Positions 6,878 to 17,384 of a stretch of 64,000 bases of DNA are shown piece after piece. Both the position numbers and the translations under genes were made by a program. Every line of letters starts with the position of its first letter. Position 1 is the first letter of the stretch. The notes under the pieces were generated by a model, which saw only the letters and a program-made list of their open reading frames with translations, did no database searches and was not told the origin of the DNA. Source of the stretch: Candidatus Accumulibacter vicinus. Lineage in GTDB: Bacteria > Pseudomonadota > Gammaproteobacteria > Burkholderiales > Rhodocyclaceae. Where the stretch lies: contig DIME01000183.1 of assembly GCA_002425405.1 (NCBI GenBank), forward strand, positions 12,594 to 76,593, written 5' to 3'.

Positions 6878-7343
6878 CCTCCTGCTTTCTCGCTTCTTTA
6901 CCTCTTGCCACCAACGTGTGGCGACACGGTGCGGGTAAGCCAGACACTCTCCTCGCTCGTCGGTATTCCTTCGTGACCGCGCGCGGCGGCATGCTGAAGC
7001 AGTCATGGCAGGTGCCGAGGGCGAAGCAGGAAAATCCCCAGGCGGCGGCGAAGCTGATCCAGCGCAGGGGGGCAACGGGAACGATCTACCACCCCTAGTA
7101 ATCGACCCAGAGCGAAGTGTAGCCCCGAGTATGCTGCCAAGATTGGCCACTCGCGGGATGGCGTGTCCGGCATTGGGTCGCGCGGGGCGGCATCGGTGAG
7201 GGTGTGCGCGAGGGAAGCGCTGGAAGGGCTCGGCGGCGGAACTCGGGAGCAGCGACCGGCCGGTCGCGCCACGGGCCGACCGGCGCAGCACCCGGCAATT
7301 CCATTAAACTTCGCATTCCGTCGGCGTCGCTGACGAATCTCTA
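6878..7343. other. Non-coding interval after the DGR
   Basis: Beyond the post-VR repeat (to about 6912) I see no supported gene. Short frames on both strands lack recognisable domains. The last 40 bp hold the ribosome site (ACAGGAGA) of the crotonase gene. Confidence 0.5.
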
Positions 7344-7355
7344 CAGGAGAAAAAC

Positions 7356-8183
7356 GTGAGGATCGCCATTCCCCCCTTGACGACGATTGCCATCGAGTTC
7401 GCGGATGGGATCGCCGAGATCCGGCTGAATCGTCCCGAACGTTCGAACGCGATGAACGAGGCGATGTGGCAGGAACTGCGCACGGCCTTCGACTGGGCGG
7501 ACGCGACAGCCGAGGTGCGCGTCGCGATCCTGAGCGGCGCCGGGCGCAATTTTTGTGCCGGGATCGATCTGGCGATGCTGGCGGGGGTCGGCCAGGCGGT
7601 CGCGCATCGCGACCCGGCGCGCAGCCGCGAGGCGCTGCGCCGGCTGATCCTCGATCTGCAGGATTGCCTGTCGACCGTCGAGCGTTGCCGCAAGCCGGTG
7701 CTGGCGGCGATTCAGGGCGCCTGCATCGGCGGCGCGATCGATCTGGTGAGCTGCTGCGACATGCGTTACGCGGCGGCCGAAGTGCAGTTTTCGGTGCGCG
7801 AGATCGACGTCGGGATGACCGCCGATGTCGGCACCCTGCAGCGTCTGCCGCGGCTCATCCCGGATGGCGTCGCGCGCGAACTGGCCTACACCGGCCGCAG
7901 CGTCGATGGCGCCGAGGCGAAGGCGATCGGGCTCGTCAATCAGGTCTATGCGACTCCCGAGGTGCTGCTCGACGGGGTGCGCACGATCGCGCGCCGCATC
8001 GCCGCGAAATCGCCGCTGGCCATCCGCGGCACCAAGGAGATGCTCAACTACGGCCGCGACCATTCGGTGGCCGACGGGCTGAACTACGTCGCCACCTGGA
8101 ACGCGGCGATGCTGATGTCCGCCGACCTCGACGAAACGCTGGCCGCGATGCGCGAGCAGCGTCCGCCACGCTTCCTCGACTGA
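7356..8183 (+). CDS. Crotonase family, delta(3,5)-delta(2,4)-dienoyl-CoA isomerase-like
   Basis: A 275-residue enoyl-CoA hydratase/isomerase-fold protein starting at GTG 7356 after AGGAGA. Oxyanion-hole segments are GAGRNFCAGIDLAML near 65 and QGACIGGAIDLVSCCDMRYA near 120. The stretch EIDVGMTADVGTLQRLP near 150 closely matches the eukaryotic ECH1 dienoyl-CoA isomerase, where the Glu and the second Asp are catalytic. It would move double bonds in 3,5-dienoyl-CoA intermediates during beta-oxidation of odd-position unsaturated fatty acids. The transporter gene follows after 17 bp and may be co-transcribed. The motif makes the isomerase call stronger than plain hydratase. Confidence 0.82.
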   Translation: MRIAIPPLTTIAIEFADGIAEIRLNRPERSNAMNEAMWQELRTAFDWADATAEVRVAILSGAGRNFCAGIDLAMLAGVGQAVAHRDPARSREALRRLILDLQDCLSTVERCRKPVLAAIQGACIGGAIDLVSCCDMRYAAAEVQFSVREIDVGMTADVGTLQRLPRLIPDGVARELAYTGRSVDGAEAKAIGLVNQVYATPEVLLDGVRTIARRIAAKSPLAIRGTKEMLNYGRDHSVADGLNYVATWNAAMLMSADLDETLAAMREQRPPRFLD

Positions 8184-8200
8184 CCGGTGCTGCCGGCGGC

Positions 8201-9139
8201 ATGCAGACGTTTGTTCATCACGTCGAACTGGCGGCACCGCTCTTCGTCCTGGTGCTCGTCGGCTATGTGCTGATGCGCGGCTTCGCCTGGCCGCAGGCGA
8301 TGTCCGACCACCTGTCGCGCTTCGTTTTTTCGGTCGCCCTGCCGGCGATGCTGTTTCGCCTGATGAGCGACCTCTCGCAGTTGCCGCCGGTCGATGCGCG
8401 GCTGCTGCTCGCCTTCTTCGGCGGCTGCCTGATCGTCTTCGTGCTTGGCCGTCTGCTCGCCTGGAAGCTCTTTGCGCTGGACGGCGTCGGGCAATCGGTC
8501 TTTGCCCTGGGCGGGGTGTTCTCGAACAACGTGCTGCTCGGTCTGCCGCTGGCGAAGATCGCCCTCGGCGATGCGGCGGTTCCGTCGGTGGCGCTGGTAC
8601 TGGTCTTCAACGCGCTGATCCTGTGGACGCTGCTGACGGTATCGATCGAGTGGGCGCAGCATGGCAGCTTTTCGCTACAGGGTTTCGCCCAGACGGCGCG
8701 CGGCGTGCTGACCAATCCGATCGTCGCCGCGATTCTCGCGGGCACGCTGTTCGGACTGACCGGCGTGCCGCTGCCCGCTCTCGTCGCCCAGCCGCTGGCG
8801 ATGGTCGGCCAGGCGGCGGCGCCGATGGCGCTGGTCGCTCTGGGCATGGGACTCGCCGAATACGGGGTGCGTGACGGTTGGCGGATCAGCGTCGCCATGA
8901 CGCTGATGAAGCTGGTTGTCCAGCCGCTGGTCGTCTGGCTGCTGGCACGCCTGATCGGCCTGCCGCCGATGGAAACGCGGGTCGTCGTGCTGTTGGCGTC
9001 GCTGGCGGTCGGCGTCAATGTCTATCTGATGTCGCGCCAGTTCAACACCCTGGAAGCGCCGGTGGCGAGCAGCCTGGTGCTGTCCACCGCGCTGGCGGCA
9101 CTGACGACGCCGTTGGCGTTGGCGCTGACCGGGGCTTGA
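8201..9139 (+). CDS. AEC family (auxin efflux carrier-like) transporter
   Basis: A 312-residue inner-membrane protein with about ten hydrophobic segments in two halves, as in AEC/BART permeases (YfdV, MdcF). The start is ATG 8201 (MQTFVHHVELAAPLFVLVLV); the open frame upstream only shadows the crotonase gene. Landmarks are FSNNVLLGLPLAKIALG near 109, ILAGTLFGLTGVPLP near 185, and the second-half ALGMGLAEYGVRDGW near 217. Bacterial members export or import small organic acids, malonate or other carboxylates, but the substrate cannot be read from sequence. Confidence 0.82.
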   Translation: MQTFVHHVELAAPLFVLVLVGYVLMRGFAWPQAMSDHLSRFVFSVALPAMLFRLMSDLSQLPPVDARLLLAFFGGCLIVFVLGRLLAWKLFALDGVGQSVFALGGVFSNNVLLGLPLAKIALGDAAVPSVALVLVFNALILWTLLTVSIEWAQHGSFSLQGFAQTARGVLTNPIVAAILAGTLFGLTGVPLPALVAQPLAMVGQAAAPMALVALGMGLAEYGVRDGWRISVAMTLMKLVVQPLVVWLLARLIGLPPMETRVVVLLASLAVGVNVYLMSRQFNTLEAPVASSLVLSTALAALTTPLALALTGA

Positions 9140-9283
9140 GTTGCCGGGGGCGGCCGGCGACCGAGAGAGGGCCTGGGGTCACCCATTGGAGCGTGTCCTC
9201 AATTAAGTCAAACGACGGTTCGGAGCGAGCCATCCCTCGGCTGCACCGCGCGGCCGGAGCGGGAACGCAGAGGGTCCTTGTCG

Positions 9284-9645
9284 TCATTGCAGCCACGGGT
9301 CCGCGGACAGCGCCAGGATGCCGAACATCCGGTGAACCATCACTTTGGTATTGCCCTTGACCCGGCAGGTCTTGCCGCCGCATCGCATTCATCCTTGCGC
9401 CGCGCGTTGCTGCGCTCGGCGCTGATCAGCGACAGGGGAATGGCAGCCAGGCTGTCGTGTATCGATGCGCTGGAGAGCAGTGCGGCAATTGGTACGCCAC
9501 AGTCGGCGGGATCGAGATGCCGCTTGTAGCCGGTCCAACGCTTCTTGTTGCCTTGAGCATTGCACTTCGTGCCGCGATCACACTTTCGGAAAATCGTGGC
9601 CGCCCGGAGGCGCGGGTGTCCAAACTCTGGTCGGAAAACGGCGAA
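9284..9645 (-). pseudogene. DDE transposase remnant (IS4/IS5-like), internally deleted and frameshifted
   Basis: On the minus strand one frame encodes GTKCNAQGNKKRWTGYKRHL then PIAALLSSASIHDSLAAIPL, typical of the core of an IS4/IS5-group DDE transposase. About 180 bases later another frame encodes VKGNTKVMVHRMFGILALSA and ends with TGA at 9284-9286, typical of the transposase C-terminus. The part between (including the later catalytic residues) and the N-terminal part are gone. No flanking inverted repeats are obvious. This is an old insertion-sequence scar between the transporter and the sensor kinase. Confidence 0.6.
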
Positions 9646-9740
9646 TTGGGTGCTACAGTAAGTAGGAGTAGGAAATAAAATCGACCGCTTGATCGAGAGC
9701 GTCGACAAACGGGTGAATGATCGCTGGCTGAGAGAGACCC

Positions 9741-12700
9741 ATGAGAATGCGAACGAGGCGCTATTGGCTGGTCCAGTGGCTAAGCGTGCTATTTCTGTGT
9801 CTCGGTACAGGGGGCTTGGCGCCGGCAGGCACCGAGTCCGTAGTACCGGTTCAGGCATCCGGCACCGGGCAGATTCCACCGCTCGAGTTGACCCCGGACG
9901 AGCGCGCCTGGATCGCGGCCCATCCCCGTATCGTCCTCGGCATCGACCAGACATGGGAACCCCATATCCTGAAGGCGCCCGATGGCAGCTTGACGGGTAT
10001 CGACGGCGATGTCGTGGCGCGCCTCAACGCGCTATTGGGCACGCGGATCACCTTCGAGACCGGCCGCTGGGCGGACATGGTCGACAAGCTGAAAGCCCGA
10101 CAGATCGACGGGCTTTCAGCGGCCGCCGTGCACGAGGAGCGCCGCGCGTTCGCCGATTTCACCCAGCCCTACATGACGCTTTGGAAGTACATCTACGCCC
10201 GCAGCGACAATCCGGCAAATATCCGCTCGCTTGAAAATCTGGCTGGCAAGCGGATCGGTTACCAAGCCGGCAATCTGTTCGAGAAAAAAACGCTGGCCTC
10301 CGTTCCGGGCGTTTCCGCCCTTCCCGTGGACAGTCCTCAAGCCGCTTTTGCCGCCGTCCTCGACGGCGAGATGGAGGGTTTCATAGGCTCCATCATCACC
10401 GAGTATCAACTCAAGAGAAGCGCGACAAAGCGTCTCCAGCCGCTTTTCCGGATCGGCCAGCCGCTTGAACTGGTCTTCGCGATCCGCAAGGACTGGCCCG
10501 AGCTGACGTCCCTCCTCGACAAGGGCATCGCCGCGATTTCGGCGGAGGAGCGGCTGCGCATCAAGGATCGCTACTATCGGGAGATCGAACGGCGCCTGAT
10601 CCAAGCGACGGTTTCGCTCACCGACGCGGAGCGCGCCTGGATCGAGGCGCACCCGAACATCAGGATGGGTATCGACGCAGGTTGGCAACCCTACATCATC
10701 AACAATCCCGATGGCCGCATCACCGGGATAGAAGCCGATTTTCTTGCCCGCATCAACGCCCTGACCGGACTCAACCTGCGCATCGAACAAGGCGTCTGGA
10801 AAGACATGGTAGAGCGGGCCAAGCGCAAGGAAATCGATGGCTTGCTGGCCTTGACCTACCAGAAGGAGCGTGAGCCATATTTTCTGTTCAGTGATCCGCT
10901 CTACAGCACCTACCGAAATATCTTCGTGCGCAAGGGCGATCTGGACCGCTATCGGGACATGGCCTCTCTGGCCGGCAAGCGGGTTGGCCATCAGGCCGGC
11001 AACGCGCCGGAGGAAAAGCTGCTGAAAAACCATCCGCGGTTGATCGCGGTGCCCAAAGCGGAAAACACCGATCTGCTGGATGCCCTGCTGCAGGGCGAGG
11101 TCGACGCCGTGCTCAGCGGCACCGATTTCATGTATCTGATGCGGCAACGCACCGTGACCGAGGTAAGAGTGGCGTTTTTTCCGCCGGACAGTGAAATAGT
11201 GCTGCGCCAGGCGTTCCGCAAGGATTGGCCGGAACTGCAAGTCATCGTCAACAAGGCACTGGCGGCGATTCCGGCCGAAGAACGCCTGGCGATCACCGAG
11301 CGTTATGTCGGCAACATCCGCGGTGTGAAGCCCGCCGAGCCGGCGCTCGAACTTACCGAGGCCGAGCGGCGCTGGCTGGACGCCAAACACACGGTGCGGG
11401 CGAGGGTCGGCAATTGGCCGCCCTACATGTTCGTCAAGCCGATCCCGTCGGGAATATCGGTCGACTACCTCGACGCCATCGCCAAGCGCTTTGGCTTCAC
11501 GGTCGAATACGTTCCGCCTACCGTCGGCTGGCCGGATGCGATGCGGGACGTCAAGGAGGAGCACCGCCTTTTCGACCTGCTGCTGACCATGCAGCGCACG
11601 CCCGAACGGGAAAAGGAGTTCGCCCTGACCAGCGACTACCTGCGCATGCCCTGGGCGCTCTTCGCACGCCGGGACGCCCCCTTCCTCAGCGGCCTCGACG
11701 ACCTGAAAGGCAAGACCGTCGCTTCGGAACGGGAGTATGTCATGACGGGCAGACTCAGAGCAGACCATCCGGAGATCAGGATTCTGGAAGTGGCCCTGCC
11801 CGAGGACGCGCTGCGCGCCGTAGCCATGGGCCAGGCCGACGCTTACGTGGGCAATCTGGTCAACGCCAGTTTCCTGATCCGGGAACTGGGGCTGTCCAAT
11901 GTCGTCGTGGCTGCTCCGACGCCCTACGGCGACCACACCCAGGCGATGGCGATCCGCAAGGATTGGCCGGAACTGGCCAGCCTGATCGACAAGGGTCTCG
12001 CCAGCCTGACTTCCGAGGAGCGGCACGCGATCAACGCGCGCTGGGATCCGCAGCAACTTCTGTCGCGCATCGACTACACCCTGGTCTGGCAGATCGCGGG
12101 AGGGGCAACGCTGATTCTGCTGGCGTTTCTCTACTGGAACCGCAAACTGACGCAAGAAATCGCCCGTCGCCAGCACATCGAGGCAGACCTGCGGTCGTCC
12201 GAAAAGGAGCTGAAGGCATCCGAAACCGAACTGCGGCGATCGAGGGACGCGGCCGAGTCGGCCAACCGCGCCAAGAGCATGTTTCTGGCCAACATGTCGC
12301 ACGAACTGCGCACGCCGCTCAACGCCGTTCTCGGCTTTTCCCAGATGCTGGCGCGTGACGCGAAAGCGACCGAGGATCAAAGGCAGAAGCTCGGCATCAT
12401 CAACCGCAGCGGCGAGCATTTGCTGGCGATGATCAACGACATCCTGGACTTGTCCAAGATCGAGGCGGGCAAGACCGAGTTGCTCAACGAGCCCTTCGAT
12501 CTGCCACGCTTGCTCGAGGACAGCGCGACGATGATCCGCGCCCGTGCCGAAAGCCGAGGCATCGCACTGACCGTGGACATCGCTTCGAACACGGAACGTT
12601 TCGTCACCGCCGATGCCGGCAAGCTGCGCCAGATCCTGATCAACCTTCTGGGCAACGCGGTGAAATTCACGCGCCAGGGCAGCGTCGCCTTGCGCGCGCG

Positions 12701-13646
12701 GACTTGCGTGGAAGAGGAGCGGACGTGGTTGGAAGTGGAGGTCGAGGATACTGGCTCCGGTATCCCGCGCGAATCGCTGGAGAGCATCTTCCAGCCCTTC
12801 GTCCAGGTCCACTCCGCCATGGAGAATCAGGGGACCGGTTTGGGCTTGGCCATTACCCGTTCCTTCATCGAGATGATGGGTGGCCGCATCGTGGCGGCGA
12901 GTACGCCCGGCCGCGGCAGCGTGTTTCGGGTCAGGCTGCCGCTCGAGCGTTCGTCGGCGGAGGCAGTGGCTGTGCCCACAGCGCCCGCCCCCGAGGTGAT
13001 CGGTTTGGCCAAGGATCAGCCGACGCCGCGCATCCTGGTCGTCGACGACGTGCTGGAAAACCGGCTGCTGGTGACCGGCCTGCTGACGCAGGCCGACTTC
13101 GCCGTGCAAGAGGCCGGGAACGGCGAACAAGCCCTCGCCCTGTTCGAGCAGTGGCGACCCGACCTCATCCTGATGGACATACGCATGTCGGTCATGGACG
13201 GCTTCGAGGCCACCCGGCGCATCCGGGCTCTGCCTGGCGGTGACGTGGTGAAGATCGTGGCCCTGACTGCCGGGGCGTTCAAGGAGGAGCGCGCCGCCGT
13301 CCTGGCGTCCGGCTGTGACGACATTCTGCTCAAGCCATTTCGCGCCGAGGAGATTTTTTCGATGCTGGCGCGACATCTGGTGCTGCGTTACCGCTATGCG
13401 GCGGCCACCGAGGATGTCTCGGCGCAACCCGCCGCGGCGCTCGGCAGCGCGACCATGGGGCCGCTGCCCGAGGAACTGTGTCGAGAACTCCGCGTGGCGG
13501 CGACGGCACTCGACATTGGTGAAACCGGTGCGGTGATTGCGAAAATACGCACCGTCGATGTTCAGGAAGCGGCCCGCCTGCAAGCGCTGGCGAACGACTA
13601 CCGTTTCGGCGAGATTCTGGATCTGCTGGACTCGTCCCACCAGTGA
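9741..13646 (+). CDS. Hybrid sensor histidine kinase with three periplasmic solute-binding (PBPb) domains
   Basis: A 1301-residue BvgS/EvgS-type kinase. The N-terminus (MRMRTRRYWLVQWLSVLFLC) is a signal/membrane segment. Three family-3 solute-binding domains follow at about 50-285, 293-525 and 537-775; the first two share the opening LTxxERAWIxAHPxI, which suggests internal duplication. A membrane helix lies near 783-805, then a short coiled coil, HisKA with phospho-acceptor His854 (NMSHELRTPLNAVLGFSQML), HATPase (INLLGNAVKFT; GTGLGLAIT) and a receiver domain with Asp1146 (LILMDIRMSVMDGFEATRRI). There is no HPt domain, so the phosphorelay probably needs a separate HPt/response regulator not seen nearby. 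It likely senses amino acids or related small ligands; the ligand is unknown. Confidence 0.93.
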   Translation: MRMRTRRYWLVQWLSVLFLCLGTGGLAPAGTESVVPVQASGTGQIPPLELTPDERAWIAAHPRIVLGIDQTWEPHILKAPDGSLTGIDGDVVARLNALLGTRITFETGRWADMVDKLKARQIDGLSAAAVHEERRAFADFTQPYMTLWKYIYARSDNPANIRSLENLAGKRIGYQAGNLFEKKTLASVPGVSALPVDSPQAAFAAVLDGEMEGFIGSIITEYQLKRSATKRLQPLFRIGQPLELVFAIRKDWPELTSLLDKGIAAISAEERLRIKDRYYREIERRLIQATVSLTDAERAWIEAHPNIRMGIDAGWQPYIINNPDGRITGIEADFLARINALTGLNLRIEQGVWKDMVERAKRKEIDGLLALTYQKEREPYFLFSDPLYSTYRNIFVRKGDLDRYRDMASLAGKRVGHQAGNAPEEKLLKNHPRLIAVPKAENTDLLDALLQGEVDAVLSGTDFMYLMRQRTVTEVRVAFFPPDSEIVLRQAFRKDWPELQVIVNKALAAIPAEERLAITERYVGNIRGVKPAEPALELTEAERRWLDAKHTVRARVGNWPPYMFVKPIPSGISVDYLDAIAKRFGFTVEYVPPTVGWPDAMRDVKEEHRLFDLLLTMQRTPEREKEFALTSDYLRMPWALFARRDAPFLSGLDDLKGKTVASEREYVMTGRLRADHPEIRILEVALPEDALRAVAMGQADAYVGNLVNASFLIRELGLSNVVVAAPTPYGDHTQAMAIRKDWPELASLIDKGLASLTSEERHAINARWDPQQLLSRIDYTLVWQIAGGATLILLAFLYWNRKLTQEIARRQHIEADLRSSEKELKASETELRRSRDAAESANRAKSMFLANMSHELRTPLNAVLGFSQMLARDAKATEDQRQKLGIINRSGEHLLAMINDILDLSKIEAGKTELLNEPFDLPRLLEDSATMIRARAESRGIALTVDIASNTERFVTADAGKLRQILINLLGNAVKFTRQGSVALRARTCVEEERTWLEVEVEDTGSGIPRESLESIFQPFVQVHSAMENQGTGLGLAITRSFIEMMGGRIVAASTPGRGSVFRVRLPLERSSAEAVAVPTAPAPEVIGLAKDQPTPRILVVDDVLENRLLVTGLLTQADFAVQEAGNGEQALALFEQWRPDLILMDIRMSVMDGFEATRRIRALPGGDVVKIVALTAGAFKEERAAVLASGCDDILLKPFRAEEIFSMLARHLVLRYRYAAATEDVSAQPAAALGSATMGPLPEELCRELRVAATALDIGETGAVIAKIRTVDVQEAARLQALANDYRFGEILDLLDSSHQ

Positions 13647-13745
13647 TCTCGGCGAGTTCTATGCCAACAGCGACTGGCTGCGGCGGCTCGGTCGCTACCA
13701 CCGCGGCCCGGACGCCGTCTTCCGCGCCTGGTACAACACCTGGCT
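13647..13745 (+). pseudogene. Possible alpha/beta-hydrolase fragment
   Basis: Just after the kinase stop, a frame reads LGEFYANSDWLRRLGRYHRG then DAVFRAWYNTWL. This resembles the late cap/C-terminal region of some alpha/beta-fold hydrolases (H-H/D-x-D-x-xF-xGW-x-x-x-W), then loses sense. It is probably a remnant cut off by the kinase region. Recognition is from memory and weak. Confidence 0.3.
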
Positions 13746-14123
13746 GTTCGCCCGCCTGCTGTTCCTGAGACCGCCGATGGCCGTGCGTTGCGCCGGCGGG
13801 TCCTGGTCGCTGGCGAGGGGAACCCCGCTGCCGGCAACGGCTTCGTCGGCGTGCTTGTGGAGCGCCTGAAACAGCCAGCCGCCCAGGTTGGTTGGTGGTG
13901 CGCCTGATTATGCCCCGCCTGGCGCCCGCGCAGGATGGACCCGCGCGGAAAAATGCGGCACCATCGCTCGCTCGCTCGTGGCGGGCTGGCGGAACGTCGC
14001 CAGGCGCTTGCACCGCATCGCTTCCCATGCCGGCCCGTCATTCGCCTGCGTCGGCGGCATGCGCTCGGGATCGAGCGCCACCGCCCGCTCGGCGGGCACC
14101 GGCAAGGGCAACGCATCGGCAAC
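13746..14123. other. Interval without a supported gene
   Basis: Long GC-driven frames exist on both strands but none shows a domain. The right end holds the AGGAGGAG ribosome site (about 14124) of the MBL-fold gene. Confidence 0.4.
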
Positions 14124-14137
14124 AGGAGGAGTCAGGA

Positions 14138-14815
14138 ATGGGACCTCGGGTTTTGGCGATTACCCCGGAAATCAGCCAGGTCGGCGGGCCGGGCCTGACG
14201 CACGGCAACGATGCGGCGGTCTACCTCGTCCACTTCGGCGAGCATGCGGCGCTGATCGACGCCGGTTGCGGCCGGGCGACCGATCGGCTGCTGCAGAACA
14301 TCGAAGCGGCCGGCGTCGTGCCGGAGCAGATCCGGCACCTGCTGCTCACGCATTGCCACTACGACCACAGCGGCGGTGCCGCCGGCCTGCGACGGCGCTT
14401 CGGCTGGCCGGTGGCGCTGCACGCGCTCGAGGCGCCGTATCTGGAAAGCGGCGACGATCGGGTGAGCGCCGCCGCGTGGTACGGCGAGCATCTCGCAGCC
14501 TGCCCGGTCGATGTCCGGCTCGCCGACGGCGAGCGCTTTTTTCTTGGCCAGCGATCGCTTCAGGCGCTCCACCTGCCGGGGCACTCGCCCGGTTCGGTCG
14601 CCTATCTGGTCGAATCGGACGGTCGGCGAGTCGTTTTCGCCCAGGACGTGCATGGACCTCTGCACCCGGACCTGTTGTCCAAACGAAACGACTATCAGGC
14701 ATCGCTGCGCAAGCTCCTGGCGCTGGAAGCCGACATCCTCTGCGAGGGGCACTTCGGCGTCTTCGTCGGACGAGCGGCGGTCGCCGCTTTCATCGAGCGC
14801 TTTGTCGAAGACTGA
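14138..14815 (+). CDS. MBL-fold metallo-hydrolase
   Basis: A 225-residue metallo-beta-lactamase-fold protein. I start it at ATG 14138 because AGGAGGAG lies 8-14 bp upstream and family similarity begins there; the frame is open 246 bp further 5' without domain content. Metal ligands are visible: THCHYDHSGG (HxHxDH) near 71-80, HLPGHSPGSVAYL with the third His near 148, the Asp in VFAQDVHGPLHP near 170, and a final EGHFGVF His near 208. The family includes glyoxalase II, lactonases and other thioester or ester hydrolases; the substrate is not clear. It precedes fumC by 104 bp. Confidence 0.8.
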   Translation: MGPRVLAITPEISQVGGPGLTHGNDAAVYLVHFGEHAALIDAGCGRATDRLLQNIEAAGVVPEQIRHLLLTHCHYDHSGGAAGLRRRFGWPVALHALEAPYLESGDDRVSAAAWYGEHLAACPVDVRLADGERFFLGQRSLQALHLPGHSPGSVAYLVESDGRRVVFAQDVHGPLHPDLLSKRNDYQASLRKLLALEADILCEGHFGVFVGRAAVAAFIERFVED

Positions 14816-14918
14816 CTGCTCCGCGGCCGGGAAGGCGTCGGCGGTTGTACCGCATCATGGACAGGAGAATGGGCATGAACACTGACGGAAGGCGGGCTTT
14901 CCCACCCGGCGGTGGACG

Positions 14919-16325
<1,407 letters not shown>

Positions 16326-16360
16326 CTCGCCGATCAGCTGTGCTTGCCGCGGCTGCATAC

Positions 16361-16584
16361 ATGAATGCCGTTTTAAGCTGATCACCCGTTTCCGCGATGT
16401 CGCCGATGACGACTCGCTGATCGGGAGGTTCGTCTGGCATGTGCCCGCACCCGTTCCACCCTCCGGGTACTGCTACAAGTACCGATTGGTATCTGTTGTC
16501 GCTGGGCAGCGCGTAATCGATTTTGACAACGAGAGCGGCAAGGGCGATCGCCACCCTGTAGTCTTGCCCCGCGGGCGAAGATAG
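16361..16584 (+). pseudogene. TumE-like (DUF6516) toxin remnant, frameshifted
   Basis: From AAG 16375 a frame reads KLITRFRDVADDDSLI, then FVWHVPAPVPPSGYCYKYRL, then VIDFDNESGKGDRHP, and ends at TAG 16582. This is the TumE/DUF6516 pattern (LPxPxPxSxHxxKYRLxY, then FDNExGKGDH). The likely start ATG 16361 is one base out of frame, and the expected C-terminus after GKGD is replaced. The following antitoxin (TumA-type HTH) is not recognisable. It is a dead toxin-antitoxin module at the left edge of the accessory patch. Confidence 0.55.
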
Positions 16585-16830
16585 GGCCACTGATCTTCCG
16601 CGCTACTGCCCATCATCCCTTTACGCTCCAGTCCTGGATGACGCAGGCCAACCGACCCGTGCCAGGGTTTCGATCAAGGTGCGCTTGACGCCGAAATTGC
16701 GACACGCCGCCGCCTTGGGTTTTCCGACATGTCTCGGCATAACGATGGCCCGCCTTGTAACGTTCTGTGAGTAGCGCCAGGTAATGACAGCGTATATTTC
16801 ATTAGTATCAAATGACAGGAGGTTCCGATT
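16585..16830. other. Interval upstream of the ParD/ParE-type pair
   Basis: A 40-codon minus-strand frame (16621-16743, MPRHVGKPKAAACRNFGVKR) is the only curious open frame; I do not recognise it. The last part, 16740-16830, is AT-richer than its surroundings and carries TGACAGGAGG, the strong ribosome site of the antitoxin, so the TA promoter should lie here. Confidence 0.4.
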
Positions 16831-17097
16831 ATGCCGAAACAAGTCATTTTTACGATGAAGCTGGAGCCCGAGTTGCGCGCCGAGTTCATGGCCGAAGCCG
16901 AGGCGGCCCATCGCCCGGCGTCGCAAGTGCTGCGCGAGCTCGTTCAGCGCCAGCGCGAGTCGCGCGAGTACGACAAGTTCTTGCGCCGCAAGGTCGAGGC
17001 CGGCCGGGCATCGATGCGCGCTGGATTGGGGCAGCCGAACGATGAAGTTGAGGCCGAATTCGCCGCCTGGCGTGCCAGTGTGGCAAGCCAGGCGTGA
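16831..17097 (+). CDS. Ribbon-helix-helix antitoxin (ParD/RelB-like)
   Basis: An 88-residue protein preceded by ACAGGAGG. The opening beta strand QVIFTMKLEPELRAEFMAEA and helix HRPASQVLRELVQRQ fit a ribbon-helix-helix DNA-binding domain. The C-terminal half (NDEVEAEFAAWRASVASQ) is acidic and helical and would wrap the toxin. Its stop overlaps the toxin start (GTGA, 17094-17097), the usual translational coupling. Predicted to repress the operon and neutralise the ParE-type toxin. Confidence 0.75.
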   Translation: MPKQVIFTMKLEPELRAEFMAEAEAAHRPASQVLRELVQRQRESREYDKFLRRKVEAGRASMRAGLGQPNDEVEAEFAAWRASVASQA

Positions 17098-17384
17098 GGG
17101 TTGTTTGGACGCCTGAAGCGCAGCACGACCGTGCCGAAGTGTGGGACTACATCGCAGCCGACAATCCGCGCGCGGCGGCCCGGATAGATGAGATTTTGAG
17201 CGACGCGGCCGCCCGGTTGACCCAGCACCCCATGCTGGGCAAGCCGGGAACGATTCCCGGCACACGCGAGTTGATCCCGCACAAAAGCTATCGCTTGGTG
17301 TACCAGATCGACGGCGAAACGGTGTGGATACTGCCCGCCTGTGGCCGCCTGTGCGCGATTAAGAAAGGATCATGGCCACGATGA
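17094..17384 (+). CDS. ParE/RelE-family toxin with an abnormal C-terminus
   Basis: A 96-residue RelE/ParE-fold protein: VVWTPEAQHDRAEVWDYIAA at the start, IDEILSDAAARLTQHPMLGK in the middle and TRELIPHKSYRLVYQIDGET near 62. ParE homologues end like VWILxxxHTARxWPP. Here the frame turns to LPACGRLCAIKKGSWPR after VWI. A second frame over the same bases (about 17329-17360) reads ARLWPPVRD and then a stop, the expected ending, so a small out-of-frame deletion has removed the HTA region. The toxin may be weakened or inactive. ParE toxins target gyrase or RelE toxins cut mRNA; which applies is unknown. Confidence 0.7.
   Translation: MRVVWTPEAQHDRAEVWDYIAADNPRAAARIDEILSDAAARLTQHPMLGKPGTIPGTRELIPHKSYRLVYQIDGETVWILPACGRLCAIKKGSWPR

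Noticed and set aside
7466..8200. An N-terminal extension of the AEC transporter within the crotonase gene
   Set aside because: The extension is an out-of-frame reading of the crotonase gene; transporter likeness begins at ATG 8201.
10116..13640. A 1174-residue open frame on the minus strand
   Set aside because: It is antisense to the sensor kinase whose domains are unambiguous; the frame is open only because of GC-rich third positions and shows no domain.
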